Origin: Ottelia alismoides
Taxonomy: Eukaryota; Streptophyta; Magnoliopsida; Alismatales; Hydrocharitaceae
Length of the DNA stretch: 64,000 nucleotides
Direction of reading: 5' to 3'
Assembly: GCA_037367405.1 (NCBI GenBank)
Contig: JAZKJV010010616.1
Coordinates: 397,501-461,500 of the forward strand
The translations under genes and the position numbers were made by a program. This document shows, in pieces, positions 35,177 to 45,625 of this stretch (the first letter of the stretch is position 1; each line of letters opens with the position of its first letter). The notes under the pieces are model-generated. The model searched no databases. It saw only the letters and a program-made list of their open reading frames with translations, and was not told the origin of the DNA.

Positions 35177-36458
35177 TGTATGGATCGAGCACGAAAAAGG
35201 GTGGAAAAACAGGGAGGAGACATGCATGTCAAGTTAGAATATCCGTGGAGGTAGTTGACCTGAGGTCAACTCGCGACCTGATGTAATTGATCCACGTGAG
35301 GTTGCTACAGGACAAAACTGAAATTTTATTTGAAAATAATTATTTTAAATTAGTAAATGATTTTATTAGTTTTTATGTATAAAATAAAAAATGGTTTTTA
35401 TTTTATATAGTAATTTTTATTTTTGTTTGTGTTATTTATTTGTAGTTATTAGGGGTGCATTTATAGGTACATTCATCTATGTTTTGACTATTTTATTTTT
35501 ATTTTCTATATTTTGTTTTGATATTTTATTCTCTTGTTTTATATATCAATAGATTTTTCAGATGTATAAATATGTTTTCATTATATTTTTATGATTTATA
35601 TACTCAAATAAATAGTATGTAAATTATATAGGAATACTTATAGGTATTTTATCTTTATATTATACACATTATTTTATTTTAATGTATTTTATTAGGTTTT
35701 ATTTTGACTTTATATTTTTAATATAATATAATCAATATTTACAATAGTATAAAAATATGAAAGAATAAATAGTAAAAGAAAGAATTCAACTTTTATTTAC
35801 ATACATGTAACATCACAGGTATTTTGCATATATAGTTATATAGACTTATTTTATTTTATGTTTTTTTTGTGATTTTATTTTGGTTTTAATATTAACATGT
35901 GTTATAAGTAATATATACAATAGTGTAAGAATATGAATTTGTAAAAATAACAAGGAATGAATAAAAATAATATTTTATTAAGGTATACTAAACAATGATC
36001 CCAAAACCTAACTTTTGCACCTTAACTCCAAAAATTATGAAGTCACCTCCATTATGTAACTTATGAAAAGTTATACATAATTAGAGGATTTTGATACATT
36101 TCGAGTTCTTATTTTGGAGATATGGGTCGGTGAAGTTTGGATATTGACTTTTTATTTTGTGTATAAAATGTACACTTTGTGTTATTTTTGTACGAACTCA
36201 ATTTTTGTATTTGTTATTGCAGTATGATCTACAACTTTTGTGTAGAAAGCTTCCTTATTTGATGTTATAAATAATAAAGTATAAAATGGGTGTAAAAAAT
36301 AGTTTATTTGATGAATAAAAGAATGGATTTATTGTACTTTTGGCCCTTGTCTCCCCCACTTTATTCCTTGTCGACTTACTCATTAATACTCTTTTCATGC
36401 ATTAGCTAGTATTTTTAAGGCAAAAATAATAGAATAATGTTGATAAAATAGAAATTCA
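35172..36458 (-). repeat. 3' LTR (E) of the large Athila-type element, part 2
   Basis: This continues LTR E past the copia insertion. It holds the block CCTTAACTCCAAAAATTATG (about 36,015), matching 5,675 in LTR A and 17,970 in LTR B, and CCCCCACTTTATTCCTTGTC (about 36,355), matching 6,005 in A. On the minus strand the LTR starts TGAATTTC at 36,458, two bases after the PPT. Confidence 0.8.
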
Positions 36459-36460
36459 TA

Positions 36461-36476
36461 ACCCCCCTATACTTGC
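36461..36476 (-). promoter_or_regulatory. polypurine tract of the large Athila-type element
   Basis: The minus strand reads GCAAGTATAGGGGGGT, preceded by GTTTGCTAGGGACC. This is the characteristic Athila/Tat 3' end and fixes element orientation and the LTR E start. Confidence 0.82.
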
Positions 36477-38460
36477 CTCTACTGGTCCCTAGCAAACATT
36501 TACGCAATAAGTATAAAAAAAGAATAAAGAAGAAAAGAAAAAGAAAGAATAAATGGAATTGATTTCAATTATTAAAGTTGTCTTCAAAATGAAGTTTGGA
36601 GCTCAAGTTAGATCTTGATGTGAAAATGTGTGCGGAACCTGGTCGGGAACCTATTTTAAAACACAATAGCCTTCGAGAGTCACAGAACGTGGTTCAAACA
36701 ACCTCAATTGCCATGTCAAAACTTGCCTACATCATACGCAAACTGTTATGACTATGAAGCTGACTTGTACAATGTAAGTGATAGTGGCTCTCCCTAACTG
36801 AAATGACAAAAGAACTGACTTCTCCGGAATGAGATCCTAATCATTCCCCAATCCAACAACTCTTTCCTCGAGGAGCGAGGTATTCCCTTCTATTTAAGTG
36901 GCATCTGACTCAAGAGGAAGGGGTGGAGACTAGAATGGACGGTGGCTAGTATAACTACCTATCCCGGGATGCATGATCAATATAGTCAAGTCATCCAACT
37001 GCAGGCTCACATGGTATAGCTTTGATTCTCAAGCTTGCTTATTGACTATACAACTTGTATACATACTCTGACATGCATTTTATTTTCAATCAGACCTATC
37101 CACTTTTTTGGAGTTTTTTTATGAAATACTATTTACATCAGCATTTACATAAGGTGTTTTTCCTCTTGAGTCAGAAGACTGTCCCACTTTTGAAGCATTA
37201 TTATAACCCACACTCTCCTATCTTCAGACCTCGTGGCAACTGCACAAGTTGAGCTGAACTTCCATCCCTAGACAAGGATGAACGTTTCGACTCATGTACG
37301 TCTCAAACCAAAGAATCCATTCCCCTCACCACTCCAACTGAGTTGAGCCAAGTAAAAGGTGGAAGTGTCGAAGTTAGGTCGTGTCCAACAAGAGTCATGC
37401 GTGCATCTTGAAAAGTTCTAGTTATTCAGTTGAGGTGATATGAATCTAGCCCTGAGTCTAAAAGAATTAAGTCCCAATGGATCTGGAGTACCTTAAACCT
37501 AGTTCCCATAAGGTTCTAGTGCAATTAGGTGCACTAAGGTTCAACCAATCTCCAAATCTTCGACTTTATTGGACTAGTTCAATCATCAAGCTCAATTTGA
37601 AAAGAATGCTAATGCAATGCAAATGCTATGTAGAATGCTGAAAATATTTTTGTTATGAAAATTTTCAAAGTTTTAAACTTTTTATAGATGTTTGAAAATA
37701 TGATGTGTATGTAGTTTTTTTTGGCATTTTTCAAAAAGATTTTTGCAGATGATTTTGTTATTTTTAGATTTTGCAATTTTTTTGTGATTTTTGAAAGCAA
37801 AATATTTTGGCTAAAAACTAGGTACATATTTACACCGGGTTGCATCATATATTCACAAGTATTAAGTTTCAATGAATTTACACTAGGCAAGTGATCAATT
37901 TTATAAACATATATATATATATATAAAGACTTTTAATATGATGTATATACTCCTAAAACTTATTTGAAAATCATTTTACAAACAGTTTTGAAAACTATAG
38001 TCCAAAATAATATTAATAAAAAAATATTTACAGACATTTACACATATTTGAGAATCATAGTGCAAAGGTTTTTCAACCAGTAAATATAGATTTTTCAAAT
38101 ATTTTTACAACCATTTTTTAAAATCATTTCCAAATCATTTTTCAAACTTTTTTCACACAAAGAAAATTATATTTTGCAAATAAAATATTTTTACAAAGGT
38201 TGAGCACATTTTACAAAATATTTTCCAAATAGTTTTCAAAAGATTTTTCAAACAGATTTCAAAACTATTTTTAAACATTTTGCAAAAGTATTTTTGCCAG
38301 ATTTATTCATCAGTATGTACAAAAAGTGTTTGAGGAGATAGAATCTTATTCTTTTTATTATGTGATTTTAGTGAATTTAATGATACATTATTTAATCAAA
38401 TATTTATAGCCATATTTATTAAAATATGAAAGTACGAGGTATAGATAAACTATGGATAAA
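36477..38460 (-). other. 3' untranslated region of the large element
   Basis: This lies between the pol stop (38,968) and the PPT. The block 36,729-36,900 is homologous to the plus-strand 3' UTR at 9,945-10,110. The 37,000-37,560 part has no recognisable coding content. The 37,600-38,300 part is AT-rich with many loose copies of a TTTTCAAANNNTTTT-like word. Some Athila elements carry an env-like frame in this position; none is seen here. The 93-codon frame at 37,609-37,890 is AT-rich and unconvincing. Confidence 0.6.
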
Positions 38461-38820
38461 GTATATGCGACCCCCCTATACTTAACTTGATCTATGTCAT
38501 CATAGATTAAAGAGAAAAAGAGAAGACATAACACACACTGAATATGGGAAAGCCTAGAAATAACTAATGAAGGAATGAATGAATAAGAAGTCGACCGTAC
38601 CCCCATACTTAGGATTAAATCATCCTAAGTATAGCAGACAGTACATCAAGCAGGGAGTGTCAAAGGTGGGAATGAAAAGATTGTACCCCCTATACTTAGG
38701 GTAAGATATCTTAAAGTATAAACAAGAAGAGGAGACAGTAGAGATGATCAAATAGAAGAAGAAATCGAGGTTCACACCCCCCTACACTTAGGATAAAGTA
38801 TGTCCTAAGTATAGAAGGAT
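38461..38820 (-). repeat. cluster of hairpins, each joined to a PPT-like G-run
   Basis: Four related modules lie at about 38,470, 38,600-38,634, 38,685-38,722 and 38,777-38,815. On the minus strand each ends (C/T)TAAGT(A/G)TRGGGGG(G), close to the true PPT at 36,461. Three carry an inverted repeat; the best has 11-bp perfect arms ATACTTAGGAT and ATCCTAAGTAT. Spacing is about 85-130 bp, with purine-rich filler between them. They lie 150-500 bp past the pol stop codon, about 2 kb before the true PPT. Confidence 0.75.
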
Positions 38821-38967
38821 GACAAAGAAGGGGTGATACACAAATTTTTTATTTTTTTGATAGATAACGAACGTTAAGGATAATAAGAAGAAAAGAAGTT
38901 TTTGAGTTTAACTATTTGAATCTTTTGATGCAGCTACTGTTGTGGTTGTATTATCGGAGCTCGGTAC

Positions 38968-39477
38968 TTAGATGTAGTCGACAACGACCAAGAAAGTATC
39001 ATGCTCGAGGTAAGGCTTCAATAGTTGACTGTTGACAACAAATGGTTGTGCATCAGGAGACAATTCTAATATTGCAACGCTGCGATTGTCACGCACTTCT
39101 CAAACTTGAAACGGCCTTGTCCATTTGCTTTTCAATTAGCTTGGGAAGATATTCAACTTTGCATTAAATATCCGTACTTTTTGTCCATCTTCGAAGGTCA
39201 TTCGTCTGATGTGTTGGTCATGCCAGCATTTCACCATCTCCTTGTACATTAATGTGTTATCATATGCGCAGTCTCGAAATTCTAGGAGCTTGTTCAGATC
39301 GTCTTTCCTTTTCTGCCCACCTTGTTGTGAATCTAGGTTACATATATTAAGAGCCCATAAATATTTGTGAATTAATTCCACAGGTAGATTACATGGTATC
39401 CCATATGCAAGATGGTAGGACAACATGCCCAAGGGAGACTTGTTAGTGGTTCTGTATGCCCCTAGGACGGAGTCCAA
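38968..39477 (-). pseudogene. integrase C-terminus and pol stop codon of the large element
   Basis: A frame from 39,477 reads SVLGAYRTTNKSPLGM, YLWALNICNLD and KCWHDQHIRR...GQKVRIFNAKL, the typical Athila/Tat integrase C-terminal region. After a stop and a shift near 39,100 the reading resumes as VRDNRSVAILEL, NSQLLKPYLEHD and VVVDYI, and ends at TAA (38,970-38,968). The stretch left of 39,317 is the only complete integrase end in the window, because array units 2-6 are cut at the corresponding point. Confidence 0.85.
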
Positions 39478-40310
39478 GAGTTGGGACCAATTCTTTCTGT
39501 TTGGCTCATAAGCTTCTGAAATGGTAAAGAGATGCGACTCGATGCTCGATGATGTATTCCTTCATTAGTTTCTTGACCTCTCTATTGATAAATTGACTAC
39601 CCCCATCTGATATCAGTATCTTCAAAATACCAAACTGCGAGATATGTTTTCTTTCAAAAAGCGACAAATAGTAAGGTTATCTGCAGCTCGAGCGGGGATA
39701 GTTTCAACCCAGCGACTGACATTATAAACGACAAGAAGGATATGCTCAAATCCCTGACTATTGGAGAAAGGTCCCATGAAATTGATGCCCCAAGAATCGA
39801 ACACATATGCTATCTAAATGATCTTTAGGGGCATTGAATCTTTCGCTGTGAGGGTGGCTTTCAGTCACTATCCATTTGTGCATCGTTTAACAAATGTTGT
39901 TGCATCCTTAAATAGTATAGGCCACCAGAGGCTGCACTCCAATACTTTTGTTGTCGTTCTATCTCTAGAATGGTGTTCACCAGATCTGAGTGAGTGGTAA
40001 TGCTCAAGGAAATTATGATGCTCCTCCTGAGGAATTCACCTACACCAAATGCAATTATGCTCCTTCCCTGACTAGAAGTGGGTCTTCCCATTGGTAAAAA
40101 TGAATAGTAGACAAGAACTTGTCCTTATTGACTTTTTTCCAATATTGTGGAACCACACCAGATACGAGGCAGTCCACAATATCAACATACCAAGGGAACG
40201 AATCCACGGCCAAAATTGACTCGTCAGGAAAGGTGTCTGTGATGGGAGCACCGTTTAATGGAGGCTCTAGCTACTCAATTCTGGAGTGGTGATATGCTAC
40301 CACATTTTAA
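39317..40310 (-). pseudogene. unit 1 integrase (C-terminal fragment, core, zinc-binding region)
   Basis: The core frame 39,804-39,622 reads WGINFMGPF: the first catalytic Asp (GID in other units) is Asn. The second catalytic region (SDGG) lies near 39,600. Between the YH and RKNW marks (about 39,490-39,530) only about 33 bases remain where I recall about 29 codons in the family, so the part with the catalytic Glu is missing. The zinc-binding part is at 40,091-39,861. Sequence type a (see findings). Confidence 0.82.
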
Positions 40311-41480
40311 ACTCTAGGCTTATCCTTGATTTCCAAATCGAACTCCTGGAGGAGAAGTATCCATCATATCAACTTCGGCTTGGCATCCTTCTTCTGTTGT
40401 AGGCAACAAATACTAGAGGGGCCAGTAAAGATGGTGACTTTTGATCCAAGCAGATATGATTTGAACTTCTCAGGAGCGAATACCTGTAACCACAATTCTT
40501 TCCCTATCATCGTGTAATTTCTTTGAGATTCATTTAATGTTTGCAGGCAAAATGAATGGCATAGGGCACCTTGTCTTTCCTTTATCGTAAAAAAATTCTA
40601 ATTGCAAAATCTGACGCATCCGTCATGATTTCAAAGGGAAGAGACCAATCCGGTGACTGTAGGATGGGATCTTGAGTGATTAGCTCCATCATATGATTAA
40701 CTGAAAGGAGAACCTATCAATCTACATTAAACTCAGTCTCCTTGTAGAGTAACTCTATACGAGGTTGGGCAATGCGGCTCAAATCACGAATGAATGTTCT
40801 GTAGAATCCACATCCCCCAGGAATGATCTTACATTCTTGATTGTATGAGGTGTCTCGTGATTGGCAATTACATCCACCTTTGTCGAGTCAACTTCCATGG
40901 TACGTTTGGAAAATAACATGATCCAGCATAATCCTTTCTGTGACCATGAAGTGGCTCTTTTCCTATGATAATAATAGATTGATTTCATAGCATTTCTGGA
41001 GTATCTTGTCCGGGTGCTCAAGACAAGAATTGAAGCAGTCACCAAAGATGGAGAAGTCATCAATGAACACCTCGAGAAAACTGCCTACCATCTTGATGAA
41101 AATTGCAAGTATGCATCTCTAGAATGTTATTGGTGTATTACACAATTACAAGGGTATTCGCATGAAACAATAGGTGCCGAACGGGTACGTGAATGTCATC
41201 TTCTCTTGCTCTTCAAGGGTGATTTCCACTTGGTTGTACCCTGAGTACCAATCCAAAAAGTATAACTTCTTTCCAGATAGTCTTGATCAATAAATGACAA
41301 GGGGAAGTAGTCCTTCTTAGTTGCTGCATTCAAATGGCGGTAATCATTACATACATGCCAGGAAGTTTGTACCCGAGTAGATATCTCATCTTCTTTATCA
41401 TTTGTAACCACAATAAGACCTGACTTCTTTGAAACTACGTGCAGGGGGCTTACCTATTTGGAGTCAGATATGGAATAAAT
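40311..41480 (-). pseudogene. unit 1 RNase H and reverse transcriptase
   Basis: RT reads from about 41,480 leftward: ISTRVQTSWHVC, DYRHLNAATKKDYFPL (41,411-41,196), then the catalytic VFIDDFS at about 41,065-41,050 in another frame, and STKVDVIANHE with NVRSFLGDV near 40,870-40,810. RNase H at 40,640-40,320 keeps the FALE/SYLLG and QEFDLEIKD type blocks but is frame-broken. Sequence type a. Confidence 0.82.
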
Positions 41481-43455
41481 AAATCCTATGTCACACCATT
41501 ATGTGATTTCCTTCATGATGGCATGCATGAGGTTCGGATTTAATCTTCTTTAAAACCTGCAGGATGGCTTGGCATCTTCTTCCAAGTAGATATGGTGGGA
41601 TCACAATGAAGGATTTATCCTGCTAAGATCTGAAACATGCCAACCAAGTACCCTAAGGTTTTTCTCTAGAACCTCGAAAAGTCGAAATTCTTACTCTAAG
41701 GTCAGCCTGCTGATGAGGACGGTTAGATACATGTTTTCTGCGCCCGCAAGGACAGCACACTTAAGTCATGCTGGAAGTGGCTTTAGTTCCAGTTCTGATA
41801 TGGCTAGCTTCTCAGTCACTTCTGAGATGGTACTGGTTGGAGGATGTTCTACCAGAACTTTTGTAGGGTTGCTGACCTCAATGTCCTATTTAGATGTTGA
41901 TAATATGCTGGACGGATCTGCACTAGACTCATTGTGAACAGGATGGAGTGAATCATTGATATTAAAAAGATGCATAAGCAAATTATACTATATCTTCCAA
42001 ATGCCATTGAGGCTTGTGATGACTATGCTTTCTTGGTCCTCCTCTAGGGAGAGGAATTCTTGTGTCGATGGATCTTTCAAAGACAGTGGTGTATCTCTGA
42101 TCTCTGCGTCTGCTCTAGATGGTGTTGCATGACCTTAACTAATTACATCTATGTGTTTGTTGATCATGTCTATGGTAATTCTATTGATGCTCAAGCTGAA
42201 GGTGATCTTGCCAGACCCATAGTCATCCACAGCCTCTGAGGGGCGCAAGAATGGTCGGCCTAAGATGATAGGAGTCTGGAGTAAAGGTACAGGGGAGTCC
42301 ATATCAAGGACTACAAAATCTACTGAAAACTGCAGTTCCCGTACCTTTACCACAATGTCCTCCAAAAGACTTCGAGGTTGCTTGATGGATCTATGAGCAA
42401 ACCGAAGGATCATTCATATCTACTTGAGTGGATCAAGCCCAAATTCTTGTAGTAGTGTAGAGGGTAAGAGGTTGATAGAAGAACCACTTTCAAGCAATGT
42501 TCACTCGAAGACTTGATCAAAAATCTTGAAACTGATCAGAGGTGCTCCTTTTCTTGCTTTTTCTGTGGGAGATTGCTGATGGTTGCTATTGTGGCCATGG
42601 TGAGAACGTGCCTAATAACTTGTTTGCGTCTGTTATTCCGTGTTGGTCGGTGCTTGTTCGTACATGCCTCTTTCAACCCTTTATTCACATCGAGCATGTA
42701 TTGCATGGCCTTTATCAATGGAATCTCAACAGTTAAATTATTAATAATGTCCACAACTCCAGGGTAAGATAGTGAACTTTTTATTTTTGTTTTTTTTAAG
42801 GATTTTTAAATTGCATTAGGACAAGGAATATTTACATGACTTAAATCAGAATAGAGTTCTTATATACAATAAAATTCTTGTCCACGGTAACTTTTGTACA
42901 TCTGGTTCACAAAAAAAGGTGTACATGCTGGATGTGAATATTCTACTATATGTGGAGAAGCAAAAGGTGTAGTCTCCGCTCCATCTGCTGGCGATGGATA
43001 GGCTCCTGCTGTGGCTCTTCCATAGCTGGCGCGACTTCACTTCGACGACGATCATTTATTTTTCTTTTTGCTTTTTCAATTTTTTTGGTCTTTTTGTTGC
43101 TGCTGGTGGAATTGGTGAAAAGTGGCAGCAGACATGGCTCCTCCTTCTTCTTCTTCCTCACTCACCCATGAAGCTAGAACGACTGATCCACAAGTTGGCG
43201 ATTTACCTGTCAAAGATTTATTTTCCCCGTAACTTGTGAGATATGGAAGCAAACTCCTACCACTCAAGAGAGTGACAACATTAGGTGAAGCAATTTTATA
43301 ACTATCTAGCTCTACGGTGTAGAGTGGACATCACATTCTACCTGCTCTTTTGTTTCAAACCTATTGGGGTTAGCTTCTACCTACATGCACCGGAATGGAT
43401 GTCTTCGAAGCGGTCGGGTAATCAAGCTTGTTCGTCATGTTTGCTAGGCCTTTGA
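41481..43455 (-). pseudogene. unit 1 gag end, protease and PR-RT linker
   Basis: The gag end with SGRSLLPYLTSYGENKSL lies at 43,267-43,200. A poly-acidic and then Lys-rich stretch follows (43,161-43,000). VDIINNLTVEIPLIKAMQYM and KRRPTRNNRRKQ are at 42,754-42,600. The protease active site is ESG rather than DSG/DTG (Glu codon 42,489-42,491), with an in-frame TGA four codons upstream (42,501-42,503). The protease body has PRSLLEDIVVKVRELQF and TPIILGRPFL (42,413-42,135). The acidic PR-RT linker extends left to 41,481. Confidence 0.8.
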
Positions 43456-44445
43456 CCACTTCGTTGTGAATCTAGGTTACATATATTGAGAGCCCATAAA
43501 TATTTGTGAATTAATTCCACAGGCAGATGTCATGGTATCCCATATACAAGATGGTAGGACAACATGCCCAAGGGAGACTTGTAAGTGGTTCTGTATGCCC
43601 CTAGAACGGAGTCCAAGAATTGGGACCAATTCTTTATGTCTGGCTCACAAGCTTCTGTAATGGTAAAGAGATGCGACTCGATGCTCGATGATGTATTCCT
43701 TTATTAGTTTCTTGAACTCTCTATTGATAAATTTACTACCCTCATCTGATATCAGTATCTTCGAAATACCAAACTGCGAGATAATGTTTTCTTTCAAAAA
43801 ATGACAAATAGTAAGGCTGTCTGCGGCTCGAGCGAGGATAGTTTCAACCCAACAACTGACATTATAAACAACAACAAGGATATGCTCAAATCCCTGACTA
43901 TTGGGGTAAGGTCCCATGAAATCGATGCCCAAAGCATCGAATACATATGTTATCAAAATAATCTTTAGGGGCATTGAATCTTTTGTTGTTAGGGTGGCTT
44001 TCAATCACTGTCCATAAGTGCATCATTTAACAAATGTTGCTGCATCCTTAAATAGTGTAGGCCACCAGAGGCCGCACCGCAATACTTTTGTTGTCGCTCT
44101 ATCTCTAGAATGGTGTTCACCAGATTCGAGTGATTGGCAATGGTCAAGGACATTATGATGCTCCTCCTGAGGAATACACCTACACCAAATGCAATATGCT
44201 TCTTCCCCGACTAGAAGTGGGTCTTCCCATTGGTAAAAATGAATAGTAGACAAGAACTTGTCCTTATTGACTTTCGCCCAATATTGTGGAACCACACCGG
44301 ATATGAGGCAGTCCACAATATCAACATACCAAGGGAGCGAATCCACGACCAAAATCGACTCGTCAGGAAAGGTGTCTGTGTTGGGTGCACCGCTTAATGG
44401 AGGCTGTAGCTTCTCAATTCTGGAGAGTTGGTCTGCTACCACATT
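43456..44445 (-). pseudogene. unit 2 integrase
   Basis: The C-terminal fragment starts exactly at the unit junction. The core frame 44,004-43,645 (119 codons) holds GIDFMGPY and LISDEGS (both catalytic Asp present) and runs to LYHSRSL, where the same short segment seen in unit 1 removes the Glu-containing stretch. The zinc-binding frame 44,442-44,023 (139 codons) is the best preserved in the window: VADQLSRIE, HHNVLDHCQSLESGEHH and GLWWPTLFKDAATFVK. Sequence type b. Confidence 0.86.
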
Positions 44446-45625
44446 CTAAACTCTAGGCTTATCCTTGATTTCCAAATCGAACTCCTGGAGGAGAAGTAAC
44501 CATCTGATCAATTTTGGCTTGGAATCCTTCTTCTGTTGTAGGCAACAAATACTAGAGATGGCAGTAAAGATGGAGACTTTTGATCCAAGTAGATATGATC
44601 TAAACTTCTCAAGAGCGAATACAAATACCCACAATTCTTTCCATGTAACCGTGGAGATTCTCTGAGATTTATTTATTGTTTTGCAGACACAGTGAATGGC
44701 ATAGGGCGCCTTGTCTTTCCTTTGTCCTAAAAACACCTAATTGCACAATCTAACGCATTCGTCATGATGTCAAAGGGATGATTCCAATCCGATGACTGTA
44801 GGATGGGATCTTGAGTGATTAGTTCCTTCATATGATTAACTAAAAGGATAACCTGCCGATCTACTTTAAACTCAGTCTCCTTGTAGAGCAACTCTATAAG
44901 AGGTCAGGCAATGCGGCTCAAATCACGAATGAATCTTTTGTAGAATCCCGCATACCCTTGGAATGATATTACATTCTTGATTGTATGAGTTGTCTCAAGA
45001 TTGGCAATTACATCCACCTTTGTCGAGTCGACTTCCATGCTACGTTTGGAAAATGACGTGACCCAGCACAATCCTTTCTGTGACCATGAAGTTGCTCTTT
45101 TCCCATGATAATAATAGATTGATTTCATGGCCTTCCTGAAGTTCCTTGTCCGGGTGCTCAAGAAAAGAATTGAAGCTGTCGCCATAGACAAGGAAGTCGT
45201 CAATGAACACCTCAAGAAAACTGCCTACCATCTCAGTGAAAATTACAAGCATGCATCTCTAGAATGTTGTTGGTGTGTTACACAATTACAAGGGCATTCT
45301 CCTGAAAGCATAGATGCCGAATAGGTAAGTGAATCCCATCGTCCCTTGGTCTTCAAGGGTGATTTCCATTTGGTTGTACCCGAAGTACCCATCCAATAAG
45401 TATAACTTCTTTTCTGCTAGTCTTGATCCATAAATAGCAAGGGGAAGTAGTCTTTCTTAGTTGCTTCATTCAAACGGCAGTAATCGGCACATACATGCCA
45501 GAAAGTTTGTACCCAAGTAGATATCTCCTCTTCTTTGTCATTTGTACCCACAATAAGACCTGACTTCTGTCAAACTACATGCAGGGGGCTTACCCATTTG
45601 GAGTCAGAGATGGGATAAATAAAGT
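44446..45625 (-). pseudogene. unit 2 RNase H and reverse transcriptase
   Basis: RNase H frame 44,736-44,446 (96 codons): [55 protein letters not shown]. The RT frame 45,252-45,040 holds EVFIDDFLVYGDSF with both catalytic Asp. The thumb segment (STKVDVIANLE) is in a third frame (45,215-44,904). Sequence type b. Confidence 0.86.

Noticed and set aside
37609..37890. 93-codon minus-strand frame in the 3' UTR (possible env-like gene)
   Set aside because: AT-rich, Lys/Ile-biased, no signal peptide or transmembrane pattern typical of env-like frames, and no counterpart in the other elements of the window.
38461..38820. CRISPR-like array of palindromic repeats
   Set aside because: Repeats are irregular in spacing and sequence, the fillers are purine-rich rather than unique spacers, and the context is a plant retroelement.
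42513..42767. Repeated plus-strand open frames in each array unit (also near 46,665, 54,062, 58,227 and 62,306)
   Set aside because: They lie opposite the protease-linker coding sequence and are shadows of it; their repetition only follows from the array.
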